A stretch of 5,007 bases of DNA, taken from Clostridia bacterium (GTDB lineage Bacteria > Bacillota > Clostridia > Oscillospirales > Acutalibacteraceae). The first letter of the stretch is position 1. Each line of letters begins with the position of its first letter. Where the stretch lies: contig JAFTCS010000179.1 in NCBI GenBank assembly GCA_017454565.1, positions 1-5,007 of the forward strand, in the 5' to 3' direction. Positions 1 to 4,890 of the stretch are shown in pieces. Made by a program: the position numbers and the translations under genes. The notes under the pieces are model-generated. The model saw only the letters and a program-made list of their open reading frames with translations. It made no database searches and had not been told where the DNA came from.

Positions 1-7
1 GGTGAAT

Positions 8-36
8 GTCAAAACAGTCCAGTGGACTGTTTTGAC
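8..36. repeat. Perfect 13-bp palindrome, likely dispersed repeat
   Basis: The arm GTCAAAACAGTCC (8-20) and its exact reverse complement (24-36) flank a 3-base loop. The stem is 13 bp with no mismatch, centred on CCAGTGG. It lies in non-coding DNA downstream of the minus-strand anti-sigma gene. Neither strand has a T-run directly after the stem, so it does not look like a standard intrinsic terminator. Palindromes of this CAGTCC/GGACTG type are, from memory, widespread in gut Clostridia, which would make this one copy of a dispersed REP-like element. That attribution is inference. Confidence 0.6.
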
Positions 37-38
37 AG

Positions 39-69
39 AGGGGACGCCCTGCACAAGAGGGCGTCCCCT
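39..69. repeat. Perfect 12-bp GC-rich inverted repeat
   Basis: The arm AGGGGACGCCCT (39-50) pairs exactly with AGGGCGTCCCCT (58-69) around the 7-base loop GCACAAG. It starts two bases after the preceding palindrome ends, so the two hairpins form a tandem pair. It is GC-rich and would fold stably in RNA from either strand, but no T-tract follows on either side. It may be part of a composite dispersed repeat with 8-36, or help block read-through from the minus-strand operon. Confidence 0.55.
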
Positions 70-83
70 ACTGACAGCACGGA

Positions 84-110
84 TAAAACTGCTCCCTGCC
101 GAGAGGCAGG
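84..110 (-). terminator. Possible terminator of the sigma/anti-sigma operon
   Basis: Read on the minus strand, CCTGCC, the loop TCTC and GGCAGG form a perfect 6-bp GC stem (95-110). A short GAGCAG stretch and then TTTTAT follow. The hairpin sits about 75 bases beyond the anti-sigma stop codon and faces the right way to end that transcript. The T-run is short and offset from the stem by several bases, so this is a weak terminator call. The two longer hairpins further downstream (39-69 and 8-36) may contribute. Confidence 0.35.
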
Positions 111-183
111 ACGGTTAACTTTTGGAGCAAATAAACAAAATTTACAATTGTTTTCGTGCGGTTGCCCTGCTGCATATCATTGC

Positions 184-1389
184 TCAGTCGACCTTTTTAT
201 TATTCGCCGCAGGTTCAGGGGAGCTTACGGCTTGACCGGACTGACCGGGATCACTTTCTGTATTGCTGCTCTCTTCCTTGACCATTATGAGCTTTGCGTT
301 GACGTCCATCTCAAAGGTATCCTCGCTTTGCTTGCCGGGTGAGAGCTGCATTATACAGGTGTCGGTGTCGCCGTCCTCGTAGGTCACGGTAATAGTGATC
401 TTAATATTTTCTATCTGTTCGGTGATGAAAGCCTTCTTGAGCTTGCCATCCTCGGTTTCGGGAGAAGCACTGTCAAACTCGTCAAGCTGAGAAAAGGTCT
501 TGCCTATAATGTGATCCGAAAGCTCCTTTGAAACTCCGGAAAGCTCGGGATCCCACGAATAAACGCCCTTTGTAATGATGTCCAGTGAGGGAGGGCCGTC
601 AATGCTGTACTGCTCGAAAAGTTCATCGTCAGTCATATTATGGATAAGCGGCTGGTCATCATATCTCAGTGTCAGTGAGCTGTAGACATGAGGCTGAACC
701 GCATATACAAAAGCCGGAGTTTCCGGGCTGTCAGGGCCGTGATCCACTTCTTTTATCAGCTCGTCGTAGGGCTTGTTGAAAGTCATTTCAAGTATTCTGT
801 TGTAGCGGTTGTAGTCGTTCAGATAACCGATATCGGTCGAAAGCTCTTCAACAGGGTCAAGCTCCATGGGGCAGAAAGCGGCGCCCTCTATCTGATAGTT
901 GATATATTTTATGTTATTTCCGCGGCAGTTCACAGCAAAGCTTAGTTCAGGCGACATGGTGAAATTTTCAACTACAGTATTGTCTGTATCGTCATCTGCG
1001 GAGATATCGGTGTTAGCGTCGGGAGTCTTTCCTTTGCATGCCATCATGCTTTGTCCGCAGACTATTTTGCCGATGTTCACGCTGGATTTATTAAGCTCTG
1101 CTGCATTAACCGACAGCGAAAACGAATTCGGAGCTGCGATCTGTCCTGAGCCGCTGTTCCTTTTATTGCTGCGTGAAACCATGACTGCCGCAGTCACCGC
1201 ACCTGTGACTGCGGCAAATGCCGCAGCCGCGGCCGTTATCTTCAGCAGAGCCGACTTTGTTTTGGCTTTTCCGTGTGACTTTCCCCTTTTTTGTTCTGCT
1301 TCAAGAGCAGCATTTACCGCCCTGTTCACGGATTCCTCCGGTGCCTTTATTCTATCAAGTGCTTCTGTATAACTGTTCTTTTCAGCCAT
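184..1389 (-). CDS. Putative membrane-anchored anti-sigma factor
   Basis: This 401-aa protein is probably the membrane partner that holds the ECF sigma factor encoded just upstream. Residues 1-45 are hydrophilic, probably cytoplasmic, with a helical stretch DRIKAPEESVNRAVNAALEA resembling the short N-terminal segment of clostridial anti-sigma proteins. Residues about 46-71 form one Ala/Val-rich transmembrane helix preceded by Lys/Arg (K41, K43, K45), which fits an inside N terminus. The remaining ~330 residues would be extracytoplasmic. They are acidic, with Asp-rich stretches (124-137), a beta-rich ITITVTYEDGDTDTCIMQL segment (331-349) and a low-complexity Ser/Pro/Gln tail. No HxxxCxxC zinc anti-sigma motif is present. 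The start is the ATG at 1389: AGAGGAGGG lies 8 bases upstream, and this ATG overlaps the sigma stop by 8 bases. The reading frame is open further upstream, but that part lies antisense-free within the sigma gene and has no ribosome site. The role rests on context and topology; it could also be a DUF4179-like protein of other function. Confidence 0.7.
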   Translation of the reverse strand: MAEKNSYTEALDRIKAPEESVNRAVNAALEAEQKRGKSHGKAKTKSALLKITAAAAAFAAVTGAVTAAVMVSRSNKRNSGSGQIAAPNSFSLSVNAAELNKSSVNIGKIVCGQSMMACKGKTPDANTDISADDDTDNTVVENFTMSPELSFAVNCRGNNIKYINYQIEGAAFCPMELDPVEELSTDIGYLNDYNRYNRILEMTFNKPYDELIKEVDHGPDSPETPAFVYAVQPHVYSSLTLRYDDQPLIHNMTDDELFEQYSIDGPPSLDIITKGVYSWDPELSGVSKELSDHIIGKTFSQLDEFDSASPETEDGKLKKAFITEQIENIKITITVTYEDGDTDTCIMQLSPGKQSEDTFEMDVNAKLIMVKEESSNTESDPGQSGQAVSSPEPAANNKKVD

Positions 1390-1903
1390 AAGAATAACCC
1401 TCCTCTGTAAGTATGGTTTTAAGCTGTTTTCTTGCCCGCTGCAGGCCTGAACTGACGGTGTTGATGCTTTTCTGCATTGTGTCGGCAATTTCCTGCAGAG
1501 TGTAATTCTCATAATAATACAGGTAAATTATCGTGCGGTAGATTTCGGGCAGCTGCTGTACCTCTTCCATAATGTCTCTTTTTTCCTTTGTGGGAATATC
1601 CTCGTGCTCTTCGAGCGGTTCTGTCTCAATGACTTTCAGGTGACGGTGCAGATCCCTGCATTTATTTATTGTCACCCTTATGAGCCAGCTTTTAAGGTAT
1701 GTTTCATCCTCAAGAGGGGCGTCCTTGGTTATCAGAGCAATGCTCACCTCCTGAAGTATGTCGTCGGCATCGGCAAAGCTGCCGGTGTTCTGATATGCAA
1801 TACGGTAGATCATATCTGCATATTTCCGGATAATGCTCTCGATCAGCTCAGAGCGATCGGGCAGTGTCTCCTTTTTGTTATTCATGAATGTAAAAAGTTT
1901 CAC
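1382..1903 (-). CDS. ECF-family RNA polymerase sigma factor
   Basis: This is a sigma-70 family, extracytoplasmic-function sigma factor of 173 aa, the usual ECF length. It would direct RNA polymerase to a small set of promoters when freed from its anti-sigma partner. Region 2 spans about residues 22-87: IIRKYADMIYRIAYQNTGSFADADDILQEV carries the core-binding and -10 recognition features, with the conserved DADDILQEV block, followed by LKSWLIRVTINKCRD. A short acidic linker leads to region 4 (about 112-162): QQLPEIYRTIIYLYYYENYTLQEIADTM is followed by the helix-turn-helix segment SINTVSSGLQRARKQLK, which reads the -35 box. The start is set at the GTG at 1901-1903, because the Shine-Dalgarno AAAGGAGG lies 7-8 bases before it. 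A GTG six codons further out would place that site inside the gene; an ATG six codons inside has no such site. Its stop overlaps the downstream anti-sigma start, giving translational coupling. The specific ECF group cannot be named from sequence alone. Confidence 0.9.
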   Translation of the reverse strand: MKLFTFMNNKKETLPDRSELIESIIRKYADMIYRIAYQNTGSFADADDILQEVSIALITKDAPLEDETYLKSWLIRVTINKCRDLHRHLKVIETEPLEEHEDIPTKEKRDIMEEVQQLPEIYRTIIYLYYYENYTLQEIADTMQKSINTVSSGLQRARKQLKTILTEEGYSYG

Positions 1904-1909
1904 CGGAAA

Positions 1910-1918
1910 ACCTCCTTT
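1910..1918 (-). promoter_or_regulatory. Shine-Dalgarno that fixes the sigma factor start
   Basis: On the minus strand the run AAAGGAGGT precedes TTTTCCG and then GTG. The spacing of about 7 bases is ideal for initiation at 1903. The longest open frame begins 18 bases earlier, at a GTG at 1919-1921 that overlaps this site and has no purine-rich run of its own upstream. The longer version, which would begin KGGFPV, is therefore very likely an artefact of reading the ribosome site as codons. Confidence 0.75.
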
Positions 1919-1962
1919 CACTTATAATACGTTTCCGATATATCCTTTTCGTGCACCTGATA

Positions 1963-1983
1963 AAAATTTTTTCAAAAAATTTT
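1963..1983. repeat. 21-bp AT palindrome in the divergent control region
   Basis: AAAATTTTTT (1963-1972), a single C, and AAAAAATTTT (1974-1983) form a perfect 10-bp inverted repeat. It lies about 60 bases upstream of the sigma factor start and about 75 bases upstream of the tyrA -35 box. Such phased A/T tracts usually bend DNA and can act as UP-element-like promoter enhancers or protein-binding sites. It has no GC stem, so it is unlikely to be an RNA terminator. I could not identify a convincing minus-strand promoter downstream of it. Confidence 0.5.
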
Positions 1984-2055
1984 CAGCTGCTCATATATGT
2001 TCCTATATATAAACCATTTACGGATTATTTTGCCGGAGATTTGATCTTTCTGTCC

Positions 2056-2085
2056 TTGCAAATGAACATTCCGGTATGATATAAT
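2056..2085 (+). promoter_or_regulatory. Sigma-A promoter for tyrA-aroB
   Basis: A -35 element TTGCAA (2056-2061) and a perfect -10 TATAAT (2080-2085) are separated by 18 bases. The dinucleotide TG lies one base before the -10, making an extended -10. Transcription would begin around 2091-2094, leaving a leader of roughly 45 bases before the tyrA start codon. The promoter belongs to the vegetative class, so tyrA-aroB is expected to be expressed without the neighbouring ECF sigma factor. Confidence 0.8.
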
Positions 2086-2098
2086 GTTAGGGCAAATA

Positions 2099-2133
2099 GT
2101 ACCGAAAGGGGAGAAAGCGCAAAAAGCGCGTAC
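2099..2133 (+). promoter_or_regulatory. tyrA leader with bulged stem around the ribosome site
   Basis: The only purine-rich ribosome site upstream of tyrA is AAAGGGGAG (2105-2113), 23 bases from the TTG codon and too far for normal initiation. The stretch in between can fold: GTAC (2099-2102) with GTAC (2130-2133), and GCGC (2117-2120) with GCGC (2126-2129) around an AAAAA loop. This leaves the purine-rich site in a 14-base one-sided bulge. Folding only the GCGC hairpin would reduce the effective spacing to about 10 bases. The two stems are short (4 bp each), so the structure is plausible but unproven. Confidence 0.35.
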
Positions 2134-2136
2134 AAA

Positions 2137-2967
2137 TTGAAAATTGTTATAGCCGGTCTTGGCATTATCGGCGGTTCGATAGCCAAGGCTCTGAAAAAAT
2201 ACACCGACCATACCGTTATTGGAATAAACAGGAGCAGTGCCCCCATTGAAAAAGCCCTTGCATGCGGTGCGATCGACGCTGCCGGAAGCGTTGAGGATCT
2301 AAAAACTGCCGACATGCTCATTCTCGGCACCTATCCGGATGCTGCGGTGAGCTTTGTCCGGGAGAATGCTTCTTTAATTAATAAAAGCTGCATCGTAACT
2401 GATACCTGCGGCATAAAGTCTGAGATATGTCCAAGACTCTGCGCTATAGCCGAGGAGTACGGTTTTAACTTTGTGGGCTTTCATCCTATGGCAGGCAAGG
2501 AGAAAAACGGCTTTGATGTGTCCGAGGCTGATCTTTTCCTGGGCGCAAGCTCCATTATCATTCCCGGGAACGCCCCTGAAAGCGCCGTTGATACACTTGC
2601 GAACCTTACAAGGAAGATCGGCTTCGGAAAAGTTATCTTCACCACCCCGGAGGAGCATGACAGGATGATAGCCTTTACGTCGCAGCTTCCCCATGTGCTT
2701 GCATGCGCCTATGTGTTCAGCCCGCAGTGTCCGAACCACAACGGTTTTTCCGCCGGCAGCTACCGTGATGTATCAAGAGTTGCCAGCATAAATGCCGAAC
2801 TATGGTCGGAGCTTTTCATTGAAAACAAGGAGCCTCTTGTTGCTGAGATTCAGACGCTCATTGATAATCTGACGCTGATACAGTCGGGCATAAAAAAAGG
2901 GGACAGACAGGAGCTTGCGACAATTCTTCACCGCGCTAAACTCATAAAGGAGGCCCTCGGAGAATGA
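2137..2967 (+). CDS. tyrA: Prephenate dehydrogenase
   Basis: The enzyme oxidatively decarboxylates prephenate to 4-hydroxyphenylpyruvate, the committed step to tyrosine, using NAD(P)+ in the cytoplasm. Residues 1-14 form the dinucleotide-binding beta-alpha-beta motif KIVIAGLGIIGGS (G7, G9, G12). TDTCGIKSEI (88-97) and FHPMAGKEKNGF (115-126) are TyrA signatures; H116 matches the family's catalytic histidine. SQLPHVLA (182-189) and YRDVSRVAS (209-217) are further conserved blocks of the C-terminal helical domain. At 276 aa it is a stand-alone dehydrogenase, with no fused chorismate mutase and no C-terminal ACT domain like that of the longer Bacillus TyrA, so tyrosine feedback through ACT is not expected. 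The start is TTG at 2137: the motif-bearing N terminus begins exactly there, and no ATG, GTG or TTG lies in frame between it and an upstream stop overlapping the promoter. The end overlaps aroB by 4 bases (ATGA). Confidence 0.92.
   Translation: MKIVIAGLGIIGGSIAKALKKYTDHTVIGINRSSAPIEKALACGAIDAAGSVEDLKTADMLILGTYPDAAVSFVRENASLINKSCIVTDTCGIKSEICPRLCAIAEEYGFNFVGFHPMAGKEKNGFDVSEADLFLGASSIIIPGNAPESAVDTLANLTRKIGFGKVIFTTPEEHDRMIAFTSQLPHVLACAYVFSPQCPNHNGFSAGSYRDVSRVASINAELWSELFIENKEPLVAEIQTLIDNLTLIQSGIKKGDRQELATILHRAKLIKEALGE
2946..2953 (+). promoter_or_regulatory. Shine-Dalgarno of aroB inside tyrA
   Basis: AAAGGAGG within the last codons of tyrA lies 10 bases before the aroB ATG at 2964. With the ATGA overlap, it points to coupled translation of the two genes from one message. 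Confidence 0.75.
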
Positions 2968-4013
2968 AAACGATTCATGTTTCTACAGGAAGAAGCTATG
3001 ATATACTTATCGGCCACGGTATCATCGAAAGGGCCGGCGAGCTTATAAGACCTCTTACCAAAGCTATAAGGGCTGCCGTTGTCAGCGATACCAATGTTGC
3101 GCCCATCTACGCACAGGGAGTTATTTCTTCACTTGAAAAGTCCGGCTTTGATACGTCATTGTTTGTTTTTGAAGCCGGAGAAGCCAGCAAGCGGCTTTCT
3201 ACCGTTGAGAAGATCTATTCGCACCTTTTTGATAACAACCTCACAAGGACAGACATTATAGTTGCTCTCGGCGGCGGAGTCACCGGCGATATGGCGGGCT
3301 TTGCAGCGGCTACCTATCTGCGCGGGATCGACTTTGTGCAGATACCCACGAGCCTTCTTGCTCAGGTCGATTCATCTGTCGGAGGAAAAACAGCGGTTGA
3401 TCTGCCCACAGGCAAAAATCTGGTGGGAGCATTCTGGCAGCCGCGTCTTGTAATCATCGACCCGGATACCCTCACCACTCTTCCCGAAAAATTCTTCCGT
3501 GATGGTCTGGGCGAGGTAGTGAAGTACGGCTGTATCAGGAGTCTGCCTCTTTTTGAACGTCTTGAGCGCGAAAACGCCCGTGATATCATTGACGATGTAA
3601 TAAGCGAATGTGTATCTATAAAAAGAGATGTCGTTGAGCACGACGAACGCGACACAGGTGAGAGAGCGATACTCAATTTCGGGCATACCCTTGGTCACGC
3701 GCTTGAAAAGCTTCACGGATATGAGGGTCTTACACACGGCGAGGCCGTTGCAGCCGGTGCGGCCATTCTCACAAGGATAAGTGAATCACATGGCATAACC
3801 GAGCCGGGTACCGCTCAAAGGCTTGAAGCTCTTCTTGAAAAATACGGTCTGCCCACCGGAAGTGAGCTGCCGCTTGCAGATATAATATCAGCCACACGGG
3901 GCGACAAGAAGAGCACAGGCAAGGGGATAAACTTTGTTTTTCTTGACAAGCTCGGCTCCTGCTTTATCAGGAAGATCGAGAGCGCCGATATGCCTGAGTT
4001 TTTCGGAGTGTAA
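2964..4013 (+). CDS. aroB: 3-dehydroquinate synthase
   Basis: This enzyme converts DAHP to 3-dehydroquinate, the second step of the shikimate pathway, using NAD+ and a divalent metal, usually zinc. The N-terminal Rossmann-like domain carries the NAD-binding run ALGGGVTGDMAGFAAATYLR (101-120). The substrate/cofactor block PTSLLAQVDSSVGGKTAVDL (128-147) and GKNLVGAFWQP (150-160) follow. The three expected metal ligands are present: E184 in GLGEVVKYG, H241 in NFGHTLGH and H258 in THGEAVAAG. A conserved DKK (314-316) is followed by GINFVFLDKLG. The length of 349 aa is typical for bacterial AroB, so the gene is complete and looks functional. It is the second gene of the operon, starting at an ATG within the tyrA stop overlap. 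No clear terminator follows it. Confidence 0.97.
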   Translation: MKTIHVSTGRSYDILIGHGIIERAGELIRPLTKAIRAAVVSDTNVAPIYAQGVISSLEKSGFDTSLFVFEAGEASKRLSTVEKIYSHLFDNNLTRTDIIVALGGGVTGDMAGFAAATYLRGIDFVQIPTSLLAQVDSSVGGKTAVDLPTGKNLVGAFWQPRLVIIDPDTLTTLPEKFFRDGLGEVVKYGCIRSLPLFERLERENARDIIDDVISECVSIKRDVVEHDERDTGERAILNFGHTLGHALEKLHGYEGLTHGEAVAAGAAILTRISESHGITEPGTAQRLEALLEKYGLPTGSELPLADIISATRGDKKSTGKGINFVFLDKLGSCFIRKIESADMPEFFGV

Positions 4014-4190
4014 AAAATGGAAGGGTTCGGAAAGATATACCTTTGATTTCTGTGTTTACAGCGCTCCGACATAATAAGTGTATTTAATGTTGTGGCACCG
4101 GTCTCGCCTGTTGACTCGGTTGAAGTTTCTGCGGTACCTCTTTCTCCAATTAACAACTCCACACTCCACCCTGCATAATATTTCATACAA
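4014..4190. other. aroB-luxS intergenic stretch, possible decayed or dispersed repeat
   Basis: No convincing gene is present. One plus-strand frame runs from a TGA near 4043 to a TAA near 4176 with no start codon in a sensible context, and reads in part SPVDSVEVSAVPLSPINNS. Its composition is Val/Ser/Pro-rich and unlike the flanking enzymes. On the minus strand the same bases read as an open frame extending into aroB, with the run ETSTESTGETGATT. The phrase CAATTAACAACTCCACACTCC resembles repetitive intergenic DNA I associate with gut Firmicutes, but I cannot name a family. I see no terminal inverted repeats and no terminator with a T-run after aroB. Confidence 0.35.
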
Positions 4191-4192
4191 GA

Positions 4193-4221
4193 TTGACTTT
4201 CGGCTGTGATAATGGTATAAT
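4193..4221 (+). promoter_or_regulatory. Sigma-A promoter of luxS
   Basis: TTGACT (4193-4198) and TATAAT (4216-4221) are separated by exactly 17 bases, one base from the vegetative consensus. Transcription should begin near 4228, giving a leader of about 45 bases. This promoter makes luxS independently expressed rather than a third gene of the tyrA-aroB operon. Confidence 0.88.
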
Positions 4222-4273
4222 CCAATAGTCACTTGGCGGCATCAGATATATAATTACAAAAGGAGATATTGAC

Positions 4274-4798
4274 ATGGATCTTATACCAAGTTTTACCGTA
4301 GACCACAGGCTTATCGTTCCCGGCATTTTTATCAGCCGTACAGATATTGTCGGTGACAGCATGGTCACAACTTATGACATCAGGCTTACAAGACCAAACA
4401 AAGAGCCTGCAATTGATGCTGCGGCGATGCATTCACTTGAGCATATTATCGCAACTTTCATGCGCAATGATCCCGTCTGGCAGAATGAGATCATCTACTG
4501 GGGACCGATGGGATGCCTGACAGGTTTTTATCTTATTCTTAAAGGCGGCCGTAGTCCGGAAGAGATATATGATCTGATACTCAGAAGCTTTCAGTCGGTA
4601 AAGAATTCTCAGACCGTTCCCGGAGCTACGGAAAAGAACTGCGGAAATTACCAGATGCACAACCTTGCTATGGCAAAATGGTACGCGGAAAGATTTGCGG
4701 ATTATCTCACAGCCAATGCCGGAAAGCCGGAGATATTCAAATATCCGAAAACAGAACGTCTCGTAACGGATGACGGACAGCATTTCTACGATTCATAA
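4274..4798 (+). CDS. luxS: S-ribosylhomocysteine lyase (AI-2 synthesis)
   Basis: LuxS cleaves S-ribosylhomocysteine to homocysteine and 4,5-dihydroxy-2,3-pentanedione, the precursor of autoinducer 2. It thereby links the activated-methyl cycle to a diffusible signal. The small metal-dependent enzyme usually works as a homodimer in the cytoplasm. The metal site is complete: H53 and H57 in HSLEH, with E56 between them, and C123 in NCGNY. C81 in GPMGCLTGFY is the expected catalytic cysteine. The N-terminal DHRLIVPGIFI block and TYDIRLTRPN are typical of the family. At 174 aa it is somewhat longer than the common 150-160 aa forms, the extra length lying mainly in the C-terminal tail after residue 145. 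The start is supported by AGGAG 8 bases upstream and by its own promoter. It is monocistronic and convergent with guaA. Confidence 0.97.
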   Translation: MDLIPSFTVDHRLIVPGIFISRTDIVGDSMVTTYDIRLTRPNKEPAIDAAAMHSLEHIIATFMRNDPVWQNEIIYWGPMGCLTGFYLILKGGRSPEEIYDLILRSFQSVKNSQTVPGATEKNCGNYQMHNLAMAKWYAERFADYLTANAGKPEIFKYPKTERLVTDDGQHFYDS

Positions 4799-4800
4799 CG

Positions 4801-4847
4801 AACGACCCTGTAAAGTGAAGCTTTTGCTTACACCATACAGGGTCGTT
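4801..4847. terminator. Bidirectional terminator between luxS and guaA
   Basis: AACGACCCTGTA (4801-4812) pairs perfectly with TACAGGGTCGTT (4836-4847). Inside it, GTGAAGC (4815-4821) pairs with GCTTACAC (4826-4833) apart from one bulged A, around a TTTT loop, extending the stem to about 19 bp. It begins two bases after the luxS stop and lies between convergent genes, so it can serve both strands. The T-rich tail is short (TTTAATGTTTA on plus, weak on minus), which lowers the certainty for a classical intrinsic terminator. Confidence 0.75.
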
Positions 4848-4890
4848 TAATGTTTAAAGGTGTGAAGTTTCCGAGGAAGTCTAATGGATG

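Noticed and set aside
22..342. Plus-strand frame of 106 codons across the hairpin cluster and the anti-sigma tail
   Set aside because: It is made of palindrome sequence followed by antisense of the anti-sigma gene, has no ribosome site and shows no recognisable domain.
899..1372. Plus-strand 157-codon frame, hydrophobic at its C-terminal half
   Set aside because: It is the antisense of the anti-sigma coding region. Its Ala-rich run mirrors the codons of the transmembrane helix, and no ribosome site precedes it.
1390..1512. N-terminal extension of the anti-sigma protein by 41 residues
   Set aside because: The extension lies wholly within the sigma coding region in another frame and lacks a ribosome site. 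The internal ATG at 1389 has an excellent one.
2086..2136. T-box, tryptophan-type attenuator or riboswitch before tyrA
   Set aside because: The leader is only about 45 bases, with no T-box motif, no short aromatic-rich leader peptide and no terminator hairpin with a T-run.
4020..4060. Intrinsic terminator after aroB
   Set aside because: Only a 4-bp AAAG/CTTT pairing is visible, without a GC stem or adjacent T-run.
3815..4225. Minus-strand 136-codon frame crossing the aroB end and the intergenic region
   Set aside because: Much of it is antisense of aroB, its start lies over the luxS promoter, and the product has no recognisable fold. The intergenic part is recorded separately as a possible repeat remnant.
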